Positions 43,851-53,008 of a stretch of 64,000 nt of DNA are shown piece by piece. The notes beneath the pieces are model-generated. The model worked only from the letters and a program-made list of their open reading frames with translations, made no database searches and was not told the DNA's origin. Each line of letters opens with the position of its first letter. Position 1 is the first letter of the stretch. This stretch comes from JAPOUP01 sp965203255 (GTDB lineage: Bacteria; Pseudomonadota; Alphaproteobacteria; Rhodobacterales; Rhodobacteraceae), in NCBI GenBank assembly GCA_965203255.1, contig OZ241882.1, forward strand, positions 3,410,001 to 3,474,000, read 5' to 3'. The translations under genes were made by a program, and so were the position numbers.

Positions 43851-44345
43851 TCAGGATTCGTCCCAATTCCCTCCACCGCCGCGTGAGGCGCCGTGCGTCA
43901 GAAACGCGACCATGCTCAAAGTCATAGACAGGGGAAGAAGCGCCATCCAAGGATACATCAGAAGACGGCCGACCTCGGTCTTGATGTTGCGGTCCAATGC
44001 GAATTCCAGCCAGGGAAGGCAGAGAACAAGAAACCAAAGGCAGAATGCGGCACCGAAGAGCGCCGCCAGAATACTGACTGGCCGCGCTGCTCTTGACGGT
44101 AGTGCAGAGACCACCACAAGCACGCGAACGTGCTCGGTCCGAAGGGTTGTCAGCGGCAAAGCGAGAAAAAACGCGGCCGTCATCAAGAGCCCGACAAGTT
44201 CTTCGGTAAACCGGAACGGCGCAGACGCGAAGTACCGCATTGTCACGCTGGTGCCGATCAGGACGACAATCGCGCCGCCTGCCAGTGCTGCCAGGACAGC
44301 CATGAAGACAAAGACAGGCTCCAGCAATTTCTCCATGCTGTTCAT
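43851..44345 (-). CDS. dctQ: TRAP transporter small permease (DctQ family), second operon
   Basis: 164 residues from ATG 44345 (MNSMEKLLEPVFVFMAV). It has four hydrophobic segments, with the DctQ pattern FRFTEELVGLLMTAAFFLAL and TLRTEHVRVLVVVSALP between segments 2 and 3. A longer open frame upstream overlaps dctP and is not used. It lies 40 bp after dctP and 18 bp before dctM. Confidence 0.88.
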   Translation of the reverse strand: MNSMEKLLEPVFVFMAVLAALAGGAIVVLIGTSVTMRYFASAPFRFTEELVGLLMTAAFFLALPLTTLRTEHVRVLVVVSALPSRAARPVSILAALFGAAFCLWFLVLCLPWLEFALDRNIKTEVGRLLMYPWMALLPLSMTLSMVAFLTHGASRGGGGNWDES

Positions 44346-45190
44346 GGTTGCCAATCGCCCGTACCCGTTCTCGCCACAGCCGAGCTCAGCGCCCAAGGAC
44401 GTCGAGAATTCTCCGGCGGTACTCGGGTGCCTTGCCACCTGCCTCCTCGGCCATCTCCAGCCATGTGGCGGAGGCAGCTTCAAGGAATGCGGCTCTATCC
44501 TCGTCAGAGAACGGCTCCAGGAACTCGATTCCCCGCTCCGCCAGCCTGGAGCGGGCGGCCTGTTCGTTTTCCTCTGCCTTGGAATACTCGTTGGTGCGCC
44601 TCCAGACACGGGCGGCCGCTGTGCTGACCGCTTCGCGCTCGGATTCAGCAAGAGCTTCCCATGCACCTTTCGATGCGCCCAGAACGTATGGAACGCCAGC
44701 TACCGGATAGAGGTAGGAGGCATACTTGGTCACTTCCTGAAGCGAAATCGTGTGCGCGAAGAGAGCCGGATAGACGGCACAATCGACAACGCCCGTCTGG
44801 AGCGCCACATAGAGCTCGTTCTGTCCAACGATTTGAGCCGAGACACCAAGCTTGGTGAAGGTCTCGACCTGATCGTTGCTCCAGACGCGAAGTTTCCTAG
44901 TCCTGAGATCTTCAAGCGAGCGGACCGGCTCCTCGCGGCAGAAGATGGAGGCCTTCAGGAGCGGCAGAGCCATGAACCCGGTTGGCACGATGTCCAATTC
45001 GCCCAGCACCTCGGCGTAGATGTCCTGAATTTCAGGCAACGCGGCAATCAGTTCATCAGGGCTACCGACTGACCCCTGGATCATCACCGCGTTCAGAGCC
45101 GGAACGTCGCGGCCAAGATAGTTCGCCCAGACCAAACCCATCTCCACCGCCCCGCGCGGCAGCCAACGCGCCACGTCGTTGTCCTTGAGG

Positions 45191-46924
45191 CAGCAATTCC
45201 CACCAGCCCTTCCGGACCCTGTATTCCTTGGGCTTCCGTGAACCGGGTTTCGTAGACTTTTCCTTCCAGACGACTGGAAACCGCCCGGAATCCTCTGGAC
45301 ATCATAGGCTGGGGCCCTTACCGCAACCGGTGTTGACTTCGATGACGGGAGTTGGGACGATGCGGTTTCGGAAGGACCTCGGCAGGCCCGGGCTGATCAG
45401 GGCGCTTGCGGAATGCTTCGGCAGGATCGACGATCCGGTGGACGGGCGCCGGTTCAGCCTCGCGGACCACCTCATGTCGGCGTTCGCGATGTTCTCGCTC
45501 AAATATCCGTCGCTCCTGCAGTTCGACAGGGACAGCCGCAGGGACGCCATCGTCCGCGGGAACCTCCGGACGCTGTTCGGGATCGCGGCGGCGCCCTGCG
45601 ACTCCGCCATGCGGAAACGCCTCGACACGGTCGACCCCAGGCAGCTGCGCCCGGCGTTCAGGACCCTGTTCGCGAGGCTGCAGCGCGGCAGGGTGCTGGA
45701 GGACCAGCCGGTTTTCGACGGCCACTACCTGATCTCGATTGACGGCACCGGCTACTTCAGCTCGAAATCCGTCCACTGCGACCACTGCTGCGTCGCCCGC
45801 CGCAGTGATGGATCGAGGACCTACTCGCACAGCATGCTCGCCGCCGTGGTCTGCCACCCGGAACGCCGCGAGGTGTTCCCGCTGGCCCCGGAGCCGATCG
45901 CCAGGACCGACGGAGACAGGAGGAACGACTGCGAGCGCAACGCCGCCGCGCGGTTCATCGACGACCTCCGGCGGGAGCGTCGGCGCCTGAAGGCCATCGT
46001 CCTGCAGGACGGCCTCGCCTCCAACGGGCCCCACATCGCCCGCCTGCGGCGGCACGGCCTCCGCTTCATCCTCGGCGCGAAACCCGGCGACCACGCGCTG
46101 CTGTTCGCCAGCCTCGACGCCAGCCCCGACACCCGCACCGCCCGGTTCACCGACGCCGACGGCACCCGGCACGACTTCCGCTACCTGAACGGTGCGCCAG
46201 TCAACGCCTCCCATCCCGACATCAGGGTCAACGTCATCGAATACCGGGAGACGGTCATCAAGAGGACATACATCGCGAAGCACCACCGCGGCCCGGACGA
46301 CCCGACCCACCGGGTGGAGGAGAAGCAGCGGAGGTTCTCCTGGGTCACCGACCTTCCCGTCGACAGCGACAGCCTCATGCCGGTCATGCGCGCCGCCCGC
46401 TCCCGATGGCGGATAGAGAACGAGACGTTCAACACGCTGAAGAACCAGGGCTACCGCTTCGAGCACAGCTTCGGGCATGGAAAGCGGCACCTGACCACCG
46501 TGCTCGCCATGACGATGATGCTCGCCTTCCTCACGGACCAGATCGAGGCCGCCTCCTGCAGGGTGTTCGCCGCCGCGCTGGAGGCGAGGGGGCGGCTGAG
46601 GTGCCTCCGCGAGAGAACCCGGTCATACTTCCACGACTTCCCGGTCCCCGACTGGCGGACACTCTACGCCGCCCTGACCCACGGGCACGCGCCTGTGGCC
46701 CTGAACGTCGCCGGACCGTCCGGACGGTCGCCGCCGCGGCGCGGGGCGCCCGGGCGCGCCTGAACGCCCGACCGAACCGCCCCAGGGGCAGACCCGCGAC
46801 ACATCCCTTATTTCCACCGGAACGCCGCCGGACGCCCCCGCACGCCCGGATTCCGCCCGAATCCGCCGCCGACGCCCGCAATCCGCCGGAAACCGGACCG
46901 GAATTTCACTGGTGGGAATTTCTG
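45191..46924 (+). mobile_element. Insertion sequence (orphan/ISNCY-type), copy 3, inside dctP
   Basis: 1734 bp, the same length as copy 1, with ends CAGCAATTCCCACCAG and, inward from the right, CAGAAATTCCCACCAG. The 9-bp duplication TCCTTGAGG (45182-45190 and 46925-46933) matches the dctP coding sequence. Near identity to copy 1 points to recent transposition. Confidence 0.94.
45360..46763 (+). CDS. DDE transposase of the orphan/ISNCY-type element, copy 3
   Basis: 467 residues, intact, starting MRFRKDLGRPGLIRALAECF. It keeps SIDGTGYFSSKSVHC, IVLQDGLASNGPHI and RWRIENETFNTLKNQGYRF. It differs from copy 1 in a few residues (for example DRRNDCERN for DTKNDCERN, ERRRLK for EHPHLK, GYRFEH for GYHFEH). 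Both copies look capable of activity. Confidence 0.86.
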   Translation: MRFRKDLGRPGLIRALAECFGRIDDPVDGRRFSLADHLMSAFAMFSLKYPSLLQFDRDSRRDAIVRGNLRTLFGIAAAPCDSAMRKRLDTVDPRQLRPAFRTLFARLQRGRVLEDQPVFDGHYLISIDGTGYFSSKSVHCDHCCVARRSDGSRTYSHSMLAAVVCHPERREVFPLAPEPIARTDGDRRNDCERNAAARFIDDLRRERRRLKAIVLQDGLASNGPHIARLRRHGLRFILGAKPGDHALLFASLDASPDTRTARFTDADGTRHDFRYLNGAPVNASHPDIRVNVIEYRETVIKRTYIAKHHRGPDDPTHRVEEKQRRFSWVTDLPVDSDSLMPVMRAARSRWRIENETFNTLKNQGYRFEHSFGHGKRHLTTVLAMTMMLAFLTDQIEAASCRVFAAALEARGRLRCLRERTRSYFHDFPVPDWRTLYAALTHGHAPVALNVAGPSGRSPPRRGAPGRA

Positions 46925-47142
46925 TCCTTGAGGTTCAGCGAACCGCCGTGGAAGACGTCGATCATGAGGCCACCGCCGCTCAGATCCGCTACGTCCGCAG
47001 CAAAGGTCTCGAGTTGTGCTGACTCTCCGCGACCTTCTGGAAGCCCATTGTTGAATTTCCATTCGGCAGCGCTTGCAGCTCCGAAGAAAATTCCAGAAAT
47101 CAGCACCGCGGAAAAAGTCCGTTGAAGAATTGCAGGCATCAT

Positions 47143-47445
47143 ATTCCTCCTGTGTTTCGATCAAGTGTAGGTGCAGCCCAGACCGGTGGCAATGGGGATT
47201 GATACCATCAGGACTGGAAACGGGGGCGTGCAGATCAGGTCGGATACTCTGTGTCGATTCCAGTACGTGCCCCGCGTTGCACATATTCTGCCCCGAACCC
47301 GGGTGGTCGTGCGCCAGACAATCGTACGTTCCATCCCAGGATCGTCTCGGATCCGCGACGACATCGCAGCCCCAATGGCAGTCGTGCGGAACCGCCCTGT
47401 TTTCGGTTGCGTTGGGTGTCTATATGGGAAGGAGGCTGAGGGAGT
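47143..47445. other. Divergent promoter region between dctP and the GST-like gene
   Basis: About 300 bp with no supported gene. It must carry the promoters of the minus-strand TRAP operon and of the plus-strand gene at 47446. No operator repeat stands out. Confidence 0.45.
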
Positions 47446-48429
47446 ATGTTGATGGGCCAACTTGTAGACGGTGTCTGGAAGACTGCCGTGCCACTGGTCG
47501 CGTCCGGGCAGGATGGAGAGTTTCGCCGCAAGGATTCATTGTTCCGAAACTGGATCACCCCCGACGGGGAGCCAGGTATCTCGGGACGAGGAGGATTTAG
47601 CGCAGAATCGGGACGTTATCACCTGTACATCGCCCGGGCCTGTCCCTGGGCGCATCGCACCGTGATTTTCCGGAGGCTGAAAGGGCTGGAGGAACTGATT
47701 GGCGTTTCCGCAGTTCATCCTGAAATGCTGGACGACGGCTGGACTTTCAGGCGGAATGACAACGGCGCGACCGGCGACCGGCTCTACGGACTGGAGTTCA
47801 TGCGCGACCTCTACATCAAGGCGGACTCGAATGTGAGCTGTCGTGTCACCGTTCCAGTTCTTTGGGACCGTCAACATGAGACGATCGTGTCGAACGAAAG
47901 TTCGGAGATCATTCGAATGTTCAATTCCGCATTTGATGGATTGGCTGAAAGCACGGCCGATTTCTGGCCTGAGGACCTGCGTGACGACATCGAGCCCATA
48001 AACGCCCGCATTTACGAAACGGTGAACAACGGCGTTTACCGTTCGGGTTTCGCGACGACGCAAAGCGCCTACGAGCGCGCTGTCCTCGCACTCTTCGATT
48101 CGCTGGACTGGCTTGATGAGCGACTGTCATCGAACCGGTATTTGATGGGAGATCGGATTACGGAGGCTGACTGGCGGCTCTTCACGACGCTGGTGCGGTT
48201 TGACCTCGTCTATTTCGGTCATTTCAAGTGCAACCGTCGGCGGCTAATCGAATATCCGAACCTTTGGGCCTACGCGCGTGAGCTCTATCAGTGGGACGGC
48301 GTGGCCGAGACGGTCAACTTTACTGACATCTCGCGACACTACCACTATAGCCACGCTGAAATCAATCCGCACCGAATTGTTCCGATCGGGCCGATCACCG
48401 ACTGGGAAGCCCCACACGGTCGGGATTGA
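47446..48429 (+). CDS. Glutathionyl-hydroquinone reductase-like (omega-class GST, YqjG/ECM4 type)
   Basis: 327 residues. The N-terminal thioredoxin-like domain contains RYHLYIARACPWAHRTVIF, whose CPWAH cysteine is the catalytic residue of this class. Then come VTVPVLWDRQHETIVSNESS and EIIRMFN, and a C-terminal helical domain with GVYRSGFATTQSAYERAV, RYLMGDRITEADWRLFTTLV and the end of the family pattern HYYxSH (HYHYSHAEINPHRIVPIGP). These enzymes reduce glutathionyl-hydroquinones in the cytoplasm. ATG 47446 follows GAGGGAGT; 47452 is an alternative. Confidence 0.9.
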   Translation: MLMGQLVDGVWKTAVPLVASGQDGEFRRKDSLFRNWITPDGEPGISGRGGFSAESGRYHLYIARACPWAHRTVIFRRLKGLEELIGVSAVHPEMLDDGWTFRRNDNGATGDRLYGLEFMRDLYIKADSNVSCRVTVPVLWDRQHETIVSNESSEIIRMFNSAFDGLAESTADFWPEDLRDDIEPINARIYETVNNGVYRSGFATTQSAYERAVLALFDSLDWLDERLSSNRYLMGDRITEADWRLFTTLVRFDLVYFGHFKCNRRRLIEYPNLWAYARELYQWDGVAETVNFTDISRHYHYSHAEINPHRIVPIGPITDWEAPHGRD

Positions 48430-48580
48430 TCCTGTAGGCGCGAGTTCCATGGACGAAGTCCGGGACCAGCAGACGAACCGTCATCAGCCAGCCTTGGCAA
48501 CAGGTTCCAGATTCTGTGACTGTTTCTTGCGCAAGGCACTCAAATCCGCTTGATGGGTGGCATCGGGGAAAGGAAAGCCC

Positions 48581-48952
48581 ATGACGACCTGGATCACCGT
48601 TTGCGATACCTGCAAGCGCGACGGTTGGGAAACCGGCGACATGAGTCTGACGGACGGCGAGCGCCTGGCGGCTTTGGTCGAAGCCGAGATCAATCGCGAG
48701 TCCAGCGTCAGGGTCCGACGGCTGAGCTGCCTTATGGGTTGCGGGAAGGGCTGCAATGTCGCGATCCAGAGTAACGGCAAGGTCTCGTACACCTTGGGCG
48801 ACTTCATCCCTGAACGGGCAGCGGCCGAGGCTATCGTGAATTACGCACGGCTTCATGCGATCAGCGAGACTGGAGTGGTGCCCTATCGGCAGTGGCCGGC
48901 AGCGGTGAAAGGGCACTTTGTCACCCGTCATATGCCGCTACCCGAGGAATGA
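48581..48952 (+). CDS. DUF1636 family Cys-rich metal-binding protein
   Basis: 123 residues from ATG 48581 after AAGGAAAG. The four-cysteine layout is clear: VCDTCKRDGWE near the N-terminus and RLSCLMGCGKGCNVAIQSNG in the middle, resembling a thioredoxin-like [2Fe-2S] ferredoxin. DUF1636 genes are typically found with cobalamin or cobalt genes, which is the case here. Its ATGA junction with cobC shows coupling. Role in metal handling is inference. Confidence 0.85.
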   Translation: MTTWITVCDTCKRDGWETGDMSLTDGERLAALVEAEINRESSVRVRRLSCLMGCGKGCNVAIQSNGKVSYTLGDFIPERAAAEAIVNYARLHAISETGVVPYRQWPAAVKGHFVTRHMPLPEE

Positions 48953-49890
48953 TCGCCGAAATACATCGCGACCATGGTGGAGATCTCGATGCCGCCATCG
49001 GGAGATTTGGTGGCAAGCGCGGCGAGTGGCTGGATCTCTCTACCGGGATCAATCCCGTGTCCTATCCCGTGCCGAAACTGCCCGTTGACTGTTGGGCATC
49101 GCTTCCCGACACCGCCTCAACACAGGAACTTGAACTTGCCGCACGGCGCTTCTGGCAGGTTCCCGAAGCCGCCGCTGTAGTCGCGGCTCCCGGCGTCTCA
49201 GCACTCATTGCGCGGATTCCGGAGCTTGCCGCGCCGAACACCCTGCACGTCAACGAACCAACCTATAGCGAGTTTGCCGCCGCTTTCGAAGGGTATGGCT
49301 GGCGAATGGGCGATATGGGCTCTGCCGCAAAGGTTGTCGTGCATCCAAACAATCCAGACGGGAGGTGGCAGGAGCTGGATGGGATCGACTCATCGCTGTT
49401 GGTGGTTGACGAGAGCTTCTGCGATGTTGCGCCGGAACGGAGCCACATTGCCGCCGCGCTGCGTCCCGGCACGCTGATCCTGAAGGGTCTGGGAAAGTTC
49501 TGGGGGCTGGCTGGCCTGCGTTTGGGCTTCGCCATGGGAGATCCTGCCCTGATCAAGCGGTTAGCAGGCCGACTCGGTCCCTGGCCAGTCTCGGGGCCGG
49601 CGCTGGTTATCGGAACAGCCGCGCTTAATGATCCGATTTGGGCGGAGGCGACCCGCAACCGCTTGGCGGAGGACGCCAAGCGGTTGGATGCAGCCATGAC
49701 ATCTGCGGGCGCTTCGGTCGTGGGCGGAACGGCCCTTTTCCGACTGTTCGATGTCGATGATGCACTGGCGTGGCAGGTTCGCTTTGCCCGGCATCGTATA
49801 TGGACACGAACGTTTGCCCACTCCCGGAAATGGCTGCGGCTCGGACTCCCGCATCCCGACAGCTGGGAACGATTCGAGGCGGCCTTATGA
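48949..49890 (+). CDS. cobC: Threonine-phosphate decarboxylase / L-threonine-O-3-phosphate aminotransferase-like
   Basis: 313 residues, a shortened PLP-dependent class I aminotransferase. Motifs: HRDHGGDLDAAIGRFGG, WLDLSTGINPVSYPVP, VVVHPNNPDGRWQEL, LLVVDESFCDVAPE and the PLP-lysine region ILKGLGKFWGLAGLRLGF (K in GLGKFWG). It makes the aminopropanol phosphate or holds the equivalent CobC role in B12 synthesis. ATG 48949 overlaps the DUF1636 stop and its own stop overlaps cbiB, giving a tightly coupled trio. Confidence 0.9.
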   Translation: MIAEIHRDHGGDLDAAIGRFGGKRGEWLDLSTGINPVSYPVPKLPVDCWASLPDTASTQELELAARRFWQVPEAAAVVAAPGVSALIARIPELAAPNTLHVNEPTYSEFAAAFEGYGWRMGDMGSAAKVVVHPNNPDGRWQELDGIDSSLLVVDESFCDVAPERSHIAAALRPGTLILKGLGKFWGLAGLRLGFAMGDPALIKRLAGRLGPWPVSGPALVIGTAALNDPIWAEATRNRLAEDAKRLDAAMTSAGASVVGGTALFRLFDVDDALAWQVRFARHRIWTRTFAHSRKWLRLGLPHPDSWERFEAAL

Positions 49891-50798
49891 ACGCTGCGGG
49901 AGTTCTGGTGGCTGCCCTGCTTCTTGATGCCGTGTTGGGTGAGCCGGGTTGGCTCTGGTCGCGTGTGCCGCACCCGGCCGTGCTGATGGGCCGTGCCGTT
50001 ACCTGGATCGACGATCACTGCAACCGGGGCTTGTTCCGCAGGGCCCGTGGCGCGGTCAGCCTTGCAGCGCTTTGTGCCATATCGATGATCCTGGGTGCGT
50101 CACTCTCGACACTTCCGGGTGCTTGGGCGATTGAAGTTGTTGCCGCATCGGTCCTTGTCGCCCAGCGAAGCCTGGCCAATCACGTACGGGATGTCGCCGT
50201 TGCGCTGCGCGTTTCGGTTGGCGATGGCCGCCGTGCGGTCGGGCTCATCGTAGGTCGCGACACCGAAGGAATGGGCCAACCTGCCATCGCGCGCGCAGCG
50301 GTCGAGAGCGCCGCCGAGAATTTCTCGGACGGCGTGATTGCACCTGCCTTCTGGTTTCTTGTGGCTGGCCTTCCTGGCCTCTTTGTCTACAAGCTCACCA
50401 ACACCGCCGACAGCATGATTGGTTACCGCGATGAGCGTTACGGTGAATTTGGCTGCGCAGCGGCTAGGTTCGACGATGTTCTGAACTTTCTTCCTGCACG
50501 TCTGACGGCGGTCTTGATTGCCTTGGCGTATGGACTAACGGATTTTCGCGGCATCATCGCCGATGCGGCGCTTCATCGTTCGCCAAACGCCGGCTGGCCG
50601 GAGGCTGCTATGGCTCGCGTTGTTGGAATCGCGTTGTCGGGGCCGAGGAGTTACGAAGGGAAACTTCGGGAATTCCCATATATATATGGAGCTGGGAGGA
50701 GACTGGCGGGTCCGGCTGACATAGAGAATGCGGTTGCGGCGATCTGGCGGGTGTGGGCGGTCGTGGTCGCCGCCATCATCATGATTGCGGTTTTCTGA
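49887..50798 (+). CDS. cbiB: Adenosylcobinamide-phosphate synthase
   Basis: 303 residues, integral membrane. CbiB/CobD motifs: LDAVLGEPGWLWSRVPHPAV then LMGRAV near the N-terminus, GRDTEGMGQPAIARAAVESA, then AENFSDGVIAPAFWF and YKLTNTADSMIGYRDERYGE. It attaches aminopropanol phosphate to adenosylcobyric acid. It starts ATGA over the cobC stop. It is the last gene before the second accessory block. Confidence 0.93.
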   Translation: MNAAGVLVAALLLDAVLGEPGWLWSRVPHPAVLMGRAVTWIDDHCNRGLFRRARGAVSLAALCAISMILGASLSTLPGAWAIEVVAASVLVAQRSLANHVRDVAVALRVSVGDGRRAVGLIVGRDTEGMGQPAIARAAVESAAENFSDGVIAPAFWFLVAGLPGLFVYKLTNTADSMIGYRDERYGEFGCAAARFDDVLNFLPARLTAVLIALAYGLTDFRGIIADAALHRSPNAGWPEAAMARVVGIALSGPRSYEGKLREFPYIYGAGRRLAGPADIENAVAAIWRVWAVVVAAIIMIAVF

Positions 50799-51110
50799 GT
50801 CTCAGATCCTGACCCAGTTCCTTGTTCGCTGGCATTCGCTATCGTGATCCGGGGCACTCTCAAGGAAGGGGTGCTCCCGTTCCTTCCTTCAATCTGATTG
50901 GAAGAATCCGCACGCCACGTGACCGTTGAGCGCCGCTTTGCGGATCAGCCCCACCCCCTACATATGATCTGAATATGGGGACAGGGCCGCGCGCTCGCCC
51001 CCTCTGGTCACCGCATGGCGTCTCTGCCCCGCAATGATCCAGGATCGGGAATGACGGCACTGTGGGGGGGGCTCGGTAACGACCTCGTATGTCCAGCCCC
51101 GTTTCCCGGT
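50799..51110. other. Spacer with inverted copy of the 7893-8039 repeat
   Basis: 50941-51085 is the inverted partner of the repeat upstream of lipoprotein A. Otherwise no gene is seen. It is the sequence that originally lay downstream of pufC. Confidence 0.6.
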
Positions 51111-51410
51111 TCATTTGTAAACCGCTGCCTCGCTTGTCTGAAGTTCCGGCCAGTCTGAAATCACGTTCTTGCCCTGAATCGGCTGCTGATAACCCTTGTG
51201 GCAGGTGTTGCAGGCAACCTTGGCGGATCGGCGTGAACTGGCCCCGGTCTGTTTTCGGGAAGTACGCTCGCAATCGGTATGGGAAAGTCGGTTTGAGTTC
51301 CTGAACCATTGCGATACTCCATTGAGGCGTCACCATATGTCTTCAAATCACGGTCGCCGTGGCAGTAGGAACAGCCTTCGTCCGGCGATACCCATATCGT
51401 AACGGCGTTT
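51111..51410 (-). pseudogene. pufC: Photosynthetic reaction-centre cytochrome c subunit, 3' remnant
   Basis: On the minus strand: WVSPDEGCSYCHGDRDLKTY with a CxxCH haem site, then PIASVLPENRPGPVHAD, and in a shifted frame AKVACNTCHKGYQQPIQGKN followed by ISDWPELQTSEAAVYK and TGA at 51111. The haem sites, their spacing order and the C-terminal tail fit PufC. There is at least one frameshift, before CNTCHKG. A large internal part, including one or two haem segments, and the whole 5' end are missing. At 51403 the sequence is cut by lipoprotein E. The ancestor was probably photosynthetic. Confidence 0.72.
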
Positions 51411-53008
51411 CAACGGCGGTTATGGCCGCCGCCGCGCTGGCCGCCGCGGGCTGCGGCGGCGGTGGCACGACGCCGACGCCGCCCGGCGGGACGACGGCGG
51501 CGCAGGATACGGCGAAGGTTGCTGCCGCGGTCAAGGCGATCACGGACACCGAGATCAAAGCGGCCGGGACCGCGGTCGGCAAGGTCATGGCCGGTTCCCC
51601 CGAGGCGACCGTGAAGGCCGCCCGGGACGCGGTCGCGGCGGCCAAGGCCAGGATCGATGCCGCCGACATCCCCGACGCCGACAAGGACAGGCTCCGCGCG
51701 GCGCTTGCCAGGCACGAGGGCCGGTTAGAAAGCAAAACGGAAATGCGCGCGGCCGCCATGACGAAGGAGGCGGAGGCGGTGTATGCCGGCATCGCCCGCT
51801 ACGATAACGCGGACGATGATCTCAAAAAGCGGTATGCGGTGTTCAGCGACATCGAGGAGTCAGGCGGTGTGGTCAACGATGCCACCCTGGACATCAGCAT
51901 CGGCAGGGACGATGTCGTGAACCTGGAGCGGGACAAGGCCGCCATGGTTGCGGCGCTCGAGGGCTGGACGGGCTCGAGGTACACGCTGGAATCCGGTGGC
52001 GCCACCTACGAGGCGGTGGTCTACGACAACCGGTACAGCGCTCCGGGGGACCCTTTCTACAAAGCGTGGCGGGATAAGTTGAACATAGAGGGTGCCGACG
52101 GCTGGGTCGAAAAGGTGCATGAAGAGACGCAAGACGTAACGATTGACGGACTCGAGCTCGTGGCCGGGATCAACAGGGTCGGAAATTTCGGAGAAACGTA
52201 TCGGGTAAAGGGCACTTTCCAAGGCGTGTCCGGCGAATTCCTCTGCAGGCCCGGCGGCGCCAACAGGGCCTGCGCAGTAAGGCAAGCCACGGGCAGCCTC
52301 TTGTTGGGCGATATGACCAGGAGTTTGCAATTCTCGACCCGTGTGGTCAGCAATAATAACATGGAATGGAGGTTCAAGCCCGACAACGCGAGCGACAGGA
52401 TAAAGAGCGACGATGACGACAACAAAGCCTACGTCTCCTACGGCTACTGGATCCGGAAGGGGGCGGACGGCAGGTGGGACGTGAGCGCGTTCCATAATAG
52501 CCAAAGGGGGCCGGGCAAGGAACCCTCCGGCCTCGCCGCCGACACCAATCTAAGCGGAAAGGCGACGTATGAGGGCGCCGCCGCCGGCGTGTACGCCCTC
52601 AGCTCCGAGTCCGGCACGTTCACCGCGGACGCCGGGCTCGTCGCCGACTTCACCGGCACCTCCGACAGCGTCACGGGCACCATCGACGGGTTCATGACCA
52701 AGGGGTTCACGGGCGGCGACGGCATGCCGCGGGACTGGTCCGTGGATCTGCAGAAGCGGGTTATCGGCGACACCGGGAATTTCACCGAAGACGACAGCCA
52801 AGGTATATTGGGCCTCACGCTGTGGACCATGGACGGAACCGCCGGACGGGCCGGCGGCAAGTGGACGGGCGCCTTCTACGACAGGGGCGGCGCCGGCCTG
52901 CTTCCGAAGGCCGCGACCGGATCGTTCTACGCCGAGCACGGACTGTCCAGCAGGATGGTCGGCGCGTTCGGCGTGACGTCCCCCAGCACTGACGAGCCGC
53001 TCGAGTAG
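51359..53008 (+). CDS. Putative surface lipoprotein with TbpB-like domain (copy E)
   Basis: 549 residues from GTG 51359. The first 20 codons are antisense to pufC and identical to those of copy C (AFVRRYPYRNGVSTAV), providing a charged n-region before AAAALAAAGC. One helical unit (KAITDTEIKAAGTAVGKV; ADIPDADKDRLRAALARHE) is followed by the beta-rich domain: YEGAAAGVYALSSESGTF, VTGTIDGFMTKGF, GKWTGAFYDRGG and AEHGLSSRMVGAFGV. From the family ATG (51422) onwards it is identical to copy F. Surface location is inferred from the lipobox and from similarity to transferrin-binding-protein-like lipoproteins. Confidence 0.72.
   Translation: MAVGTAFVRRYPYRNGVSTAVMAAAALAAAGCGGGGTTPTPPGGTTAAQDTAKVAAAVKAITDTEIKAAGTAVGKVMAGSPEATVKAARDAVAAAKARIDAADIPDADKDRLRAALARHEGRLESKTEMRAAAMTKEAEAVYAGIARYDNADDDLKKRYAVFSDIEESGGVVNDATLDISIGRDDVVNLERDKAAMVAALEGWTGSRYTLESGGATYEAVVYDNRYSAPGDPFYKAWRDKLNIEGADGWVEKVHEETQDVTIDGLELVAGINRVGNFGETYRVKGTFQGVSGEFLCRPGGANRACAVRQATGSLLLGDMTRSLQFSTRVVSNNNMEWRFKPDNASDRIKSDDDDNKAYVSYGYWIRKGADGRWDVSAFHNSQRGPGKEPSGLAADTNLSGKATYEGAAAGVYALSSESGTFTADAGLVADFTGTSDSVTGTIDGFMTKGFTGGDGMPRDWSVDLQKRVIGDTGNFTEDDSQGILGLTLWTMDGTAGRAGGKWTGAFYDRGGAGLLPKAATGSFYAEHGLSSRMVGAFGVTSPSTDEPLE

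Larger units (their letters stand above)
44386..47142 (-). pseudogene. dctP: TRAP transporter substrate-binding protein (DctP) split by an IS
   Basis: The 5' piece (47142-46925) encodes a signal peptide (QRTFSAVLISGIFFGAASAA) and the start of a DctP protein, ending GGSLNLKD. The 3' piece (45190-44386) continues NDVARWLPRGAVEMGLVWAN, DLRTRKLRVWSNDQVETF, LQTGVVDCAVYPALFA and ends VLGR. Removing the 1734-bp IS and one copy of the 9-bp duplication restores exactly 338 codons in frame. The gene is thus otherwise intact and the insertion recent. A ribosome site AGGAGGAAT precedes the ATG pair at 47142/47139. Confidence 0.92.
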
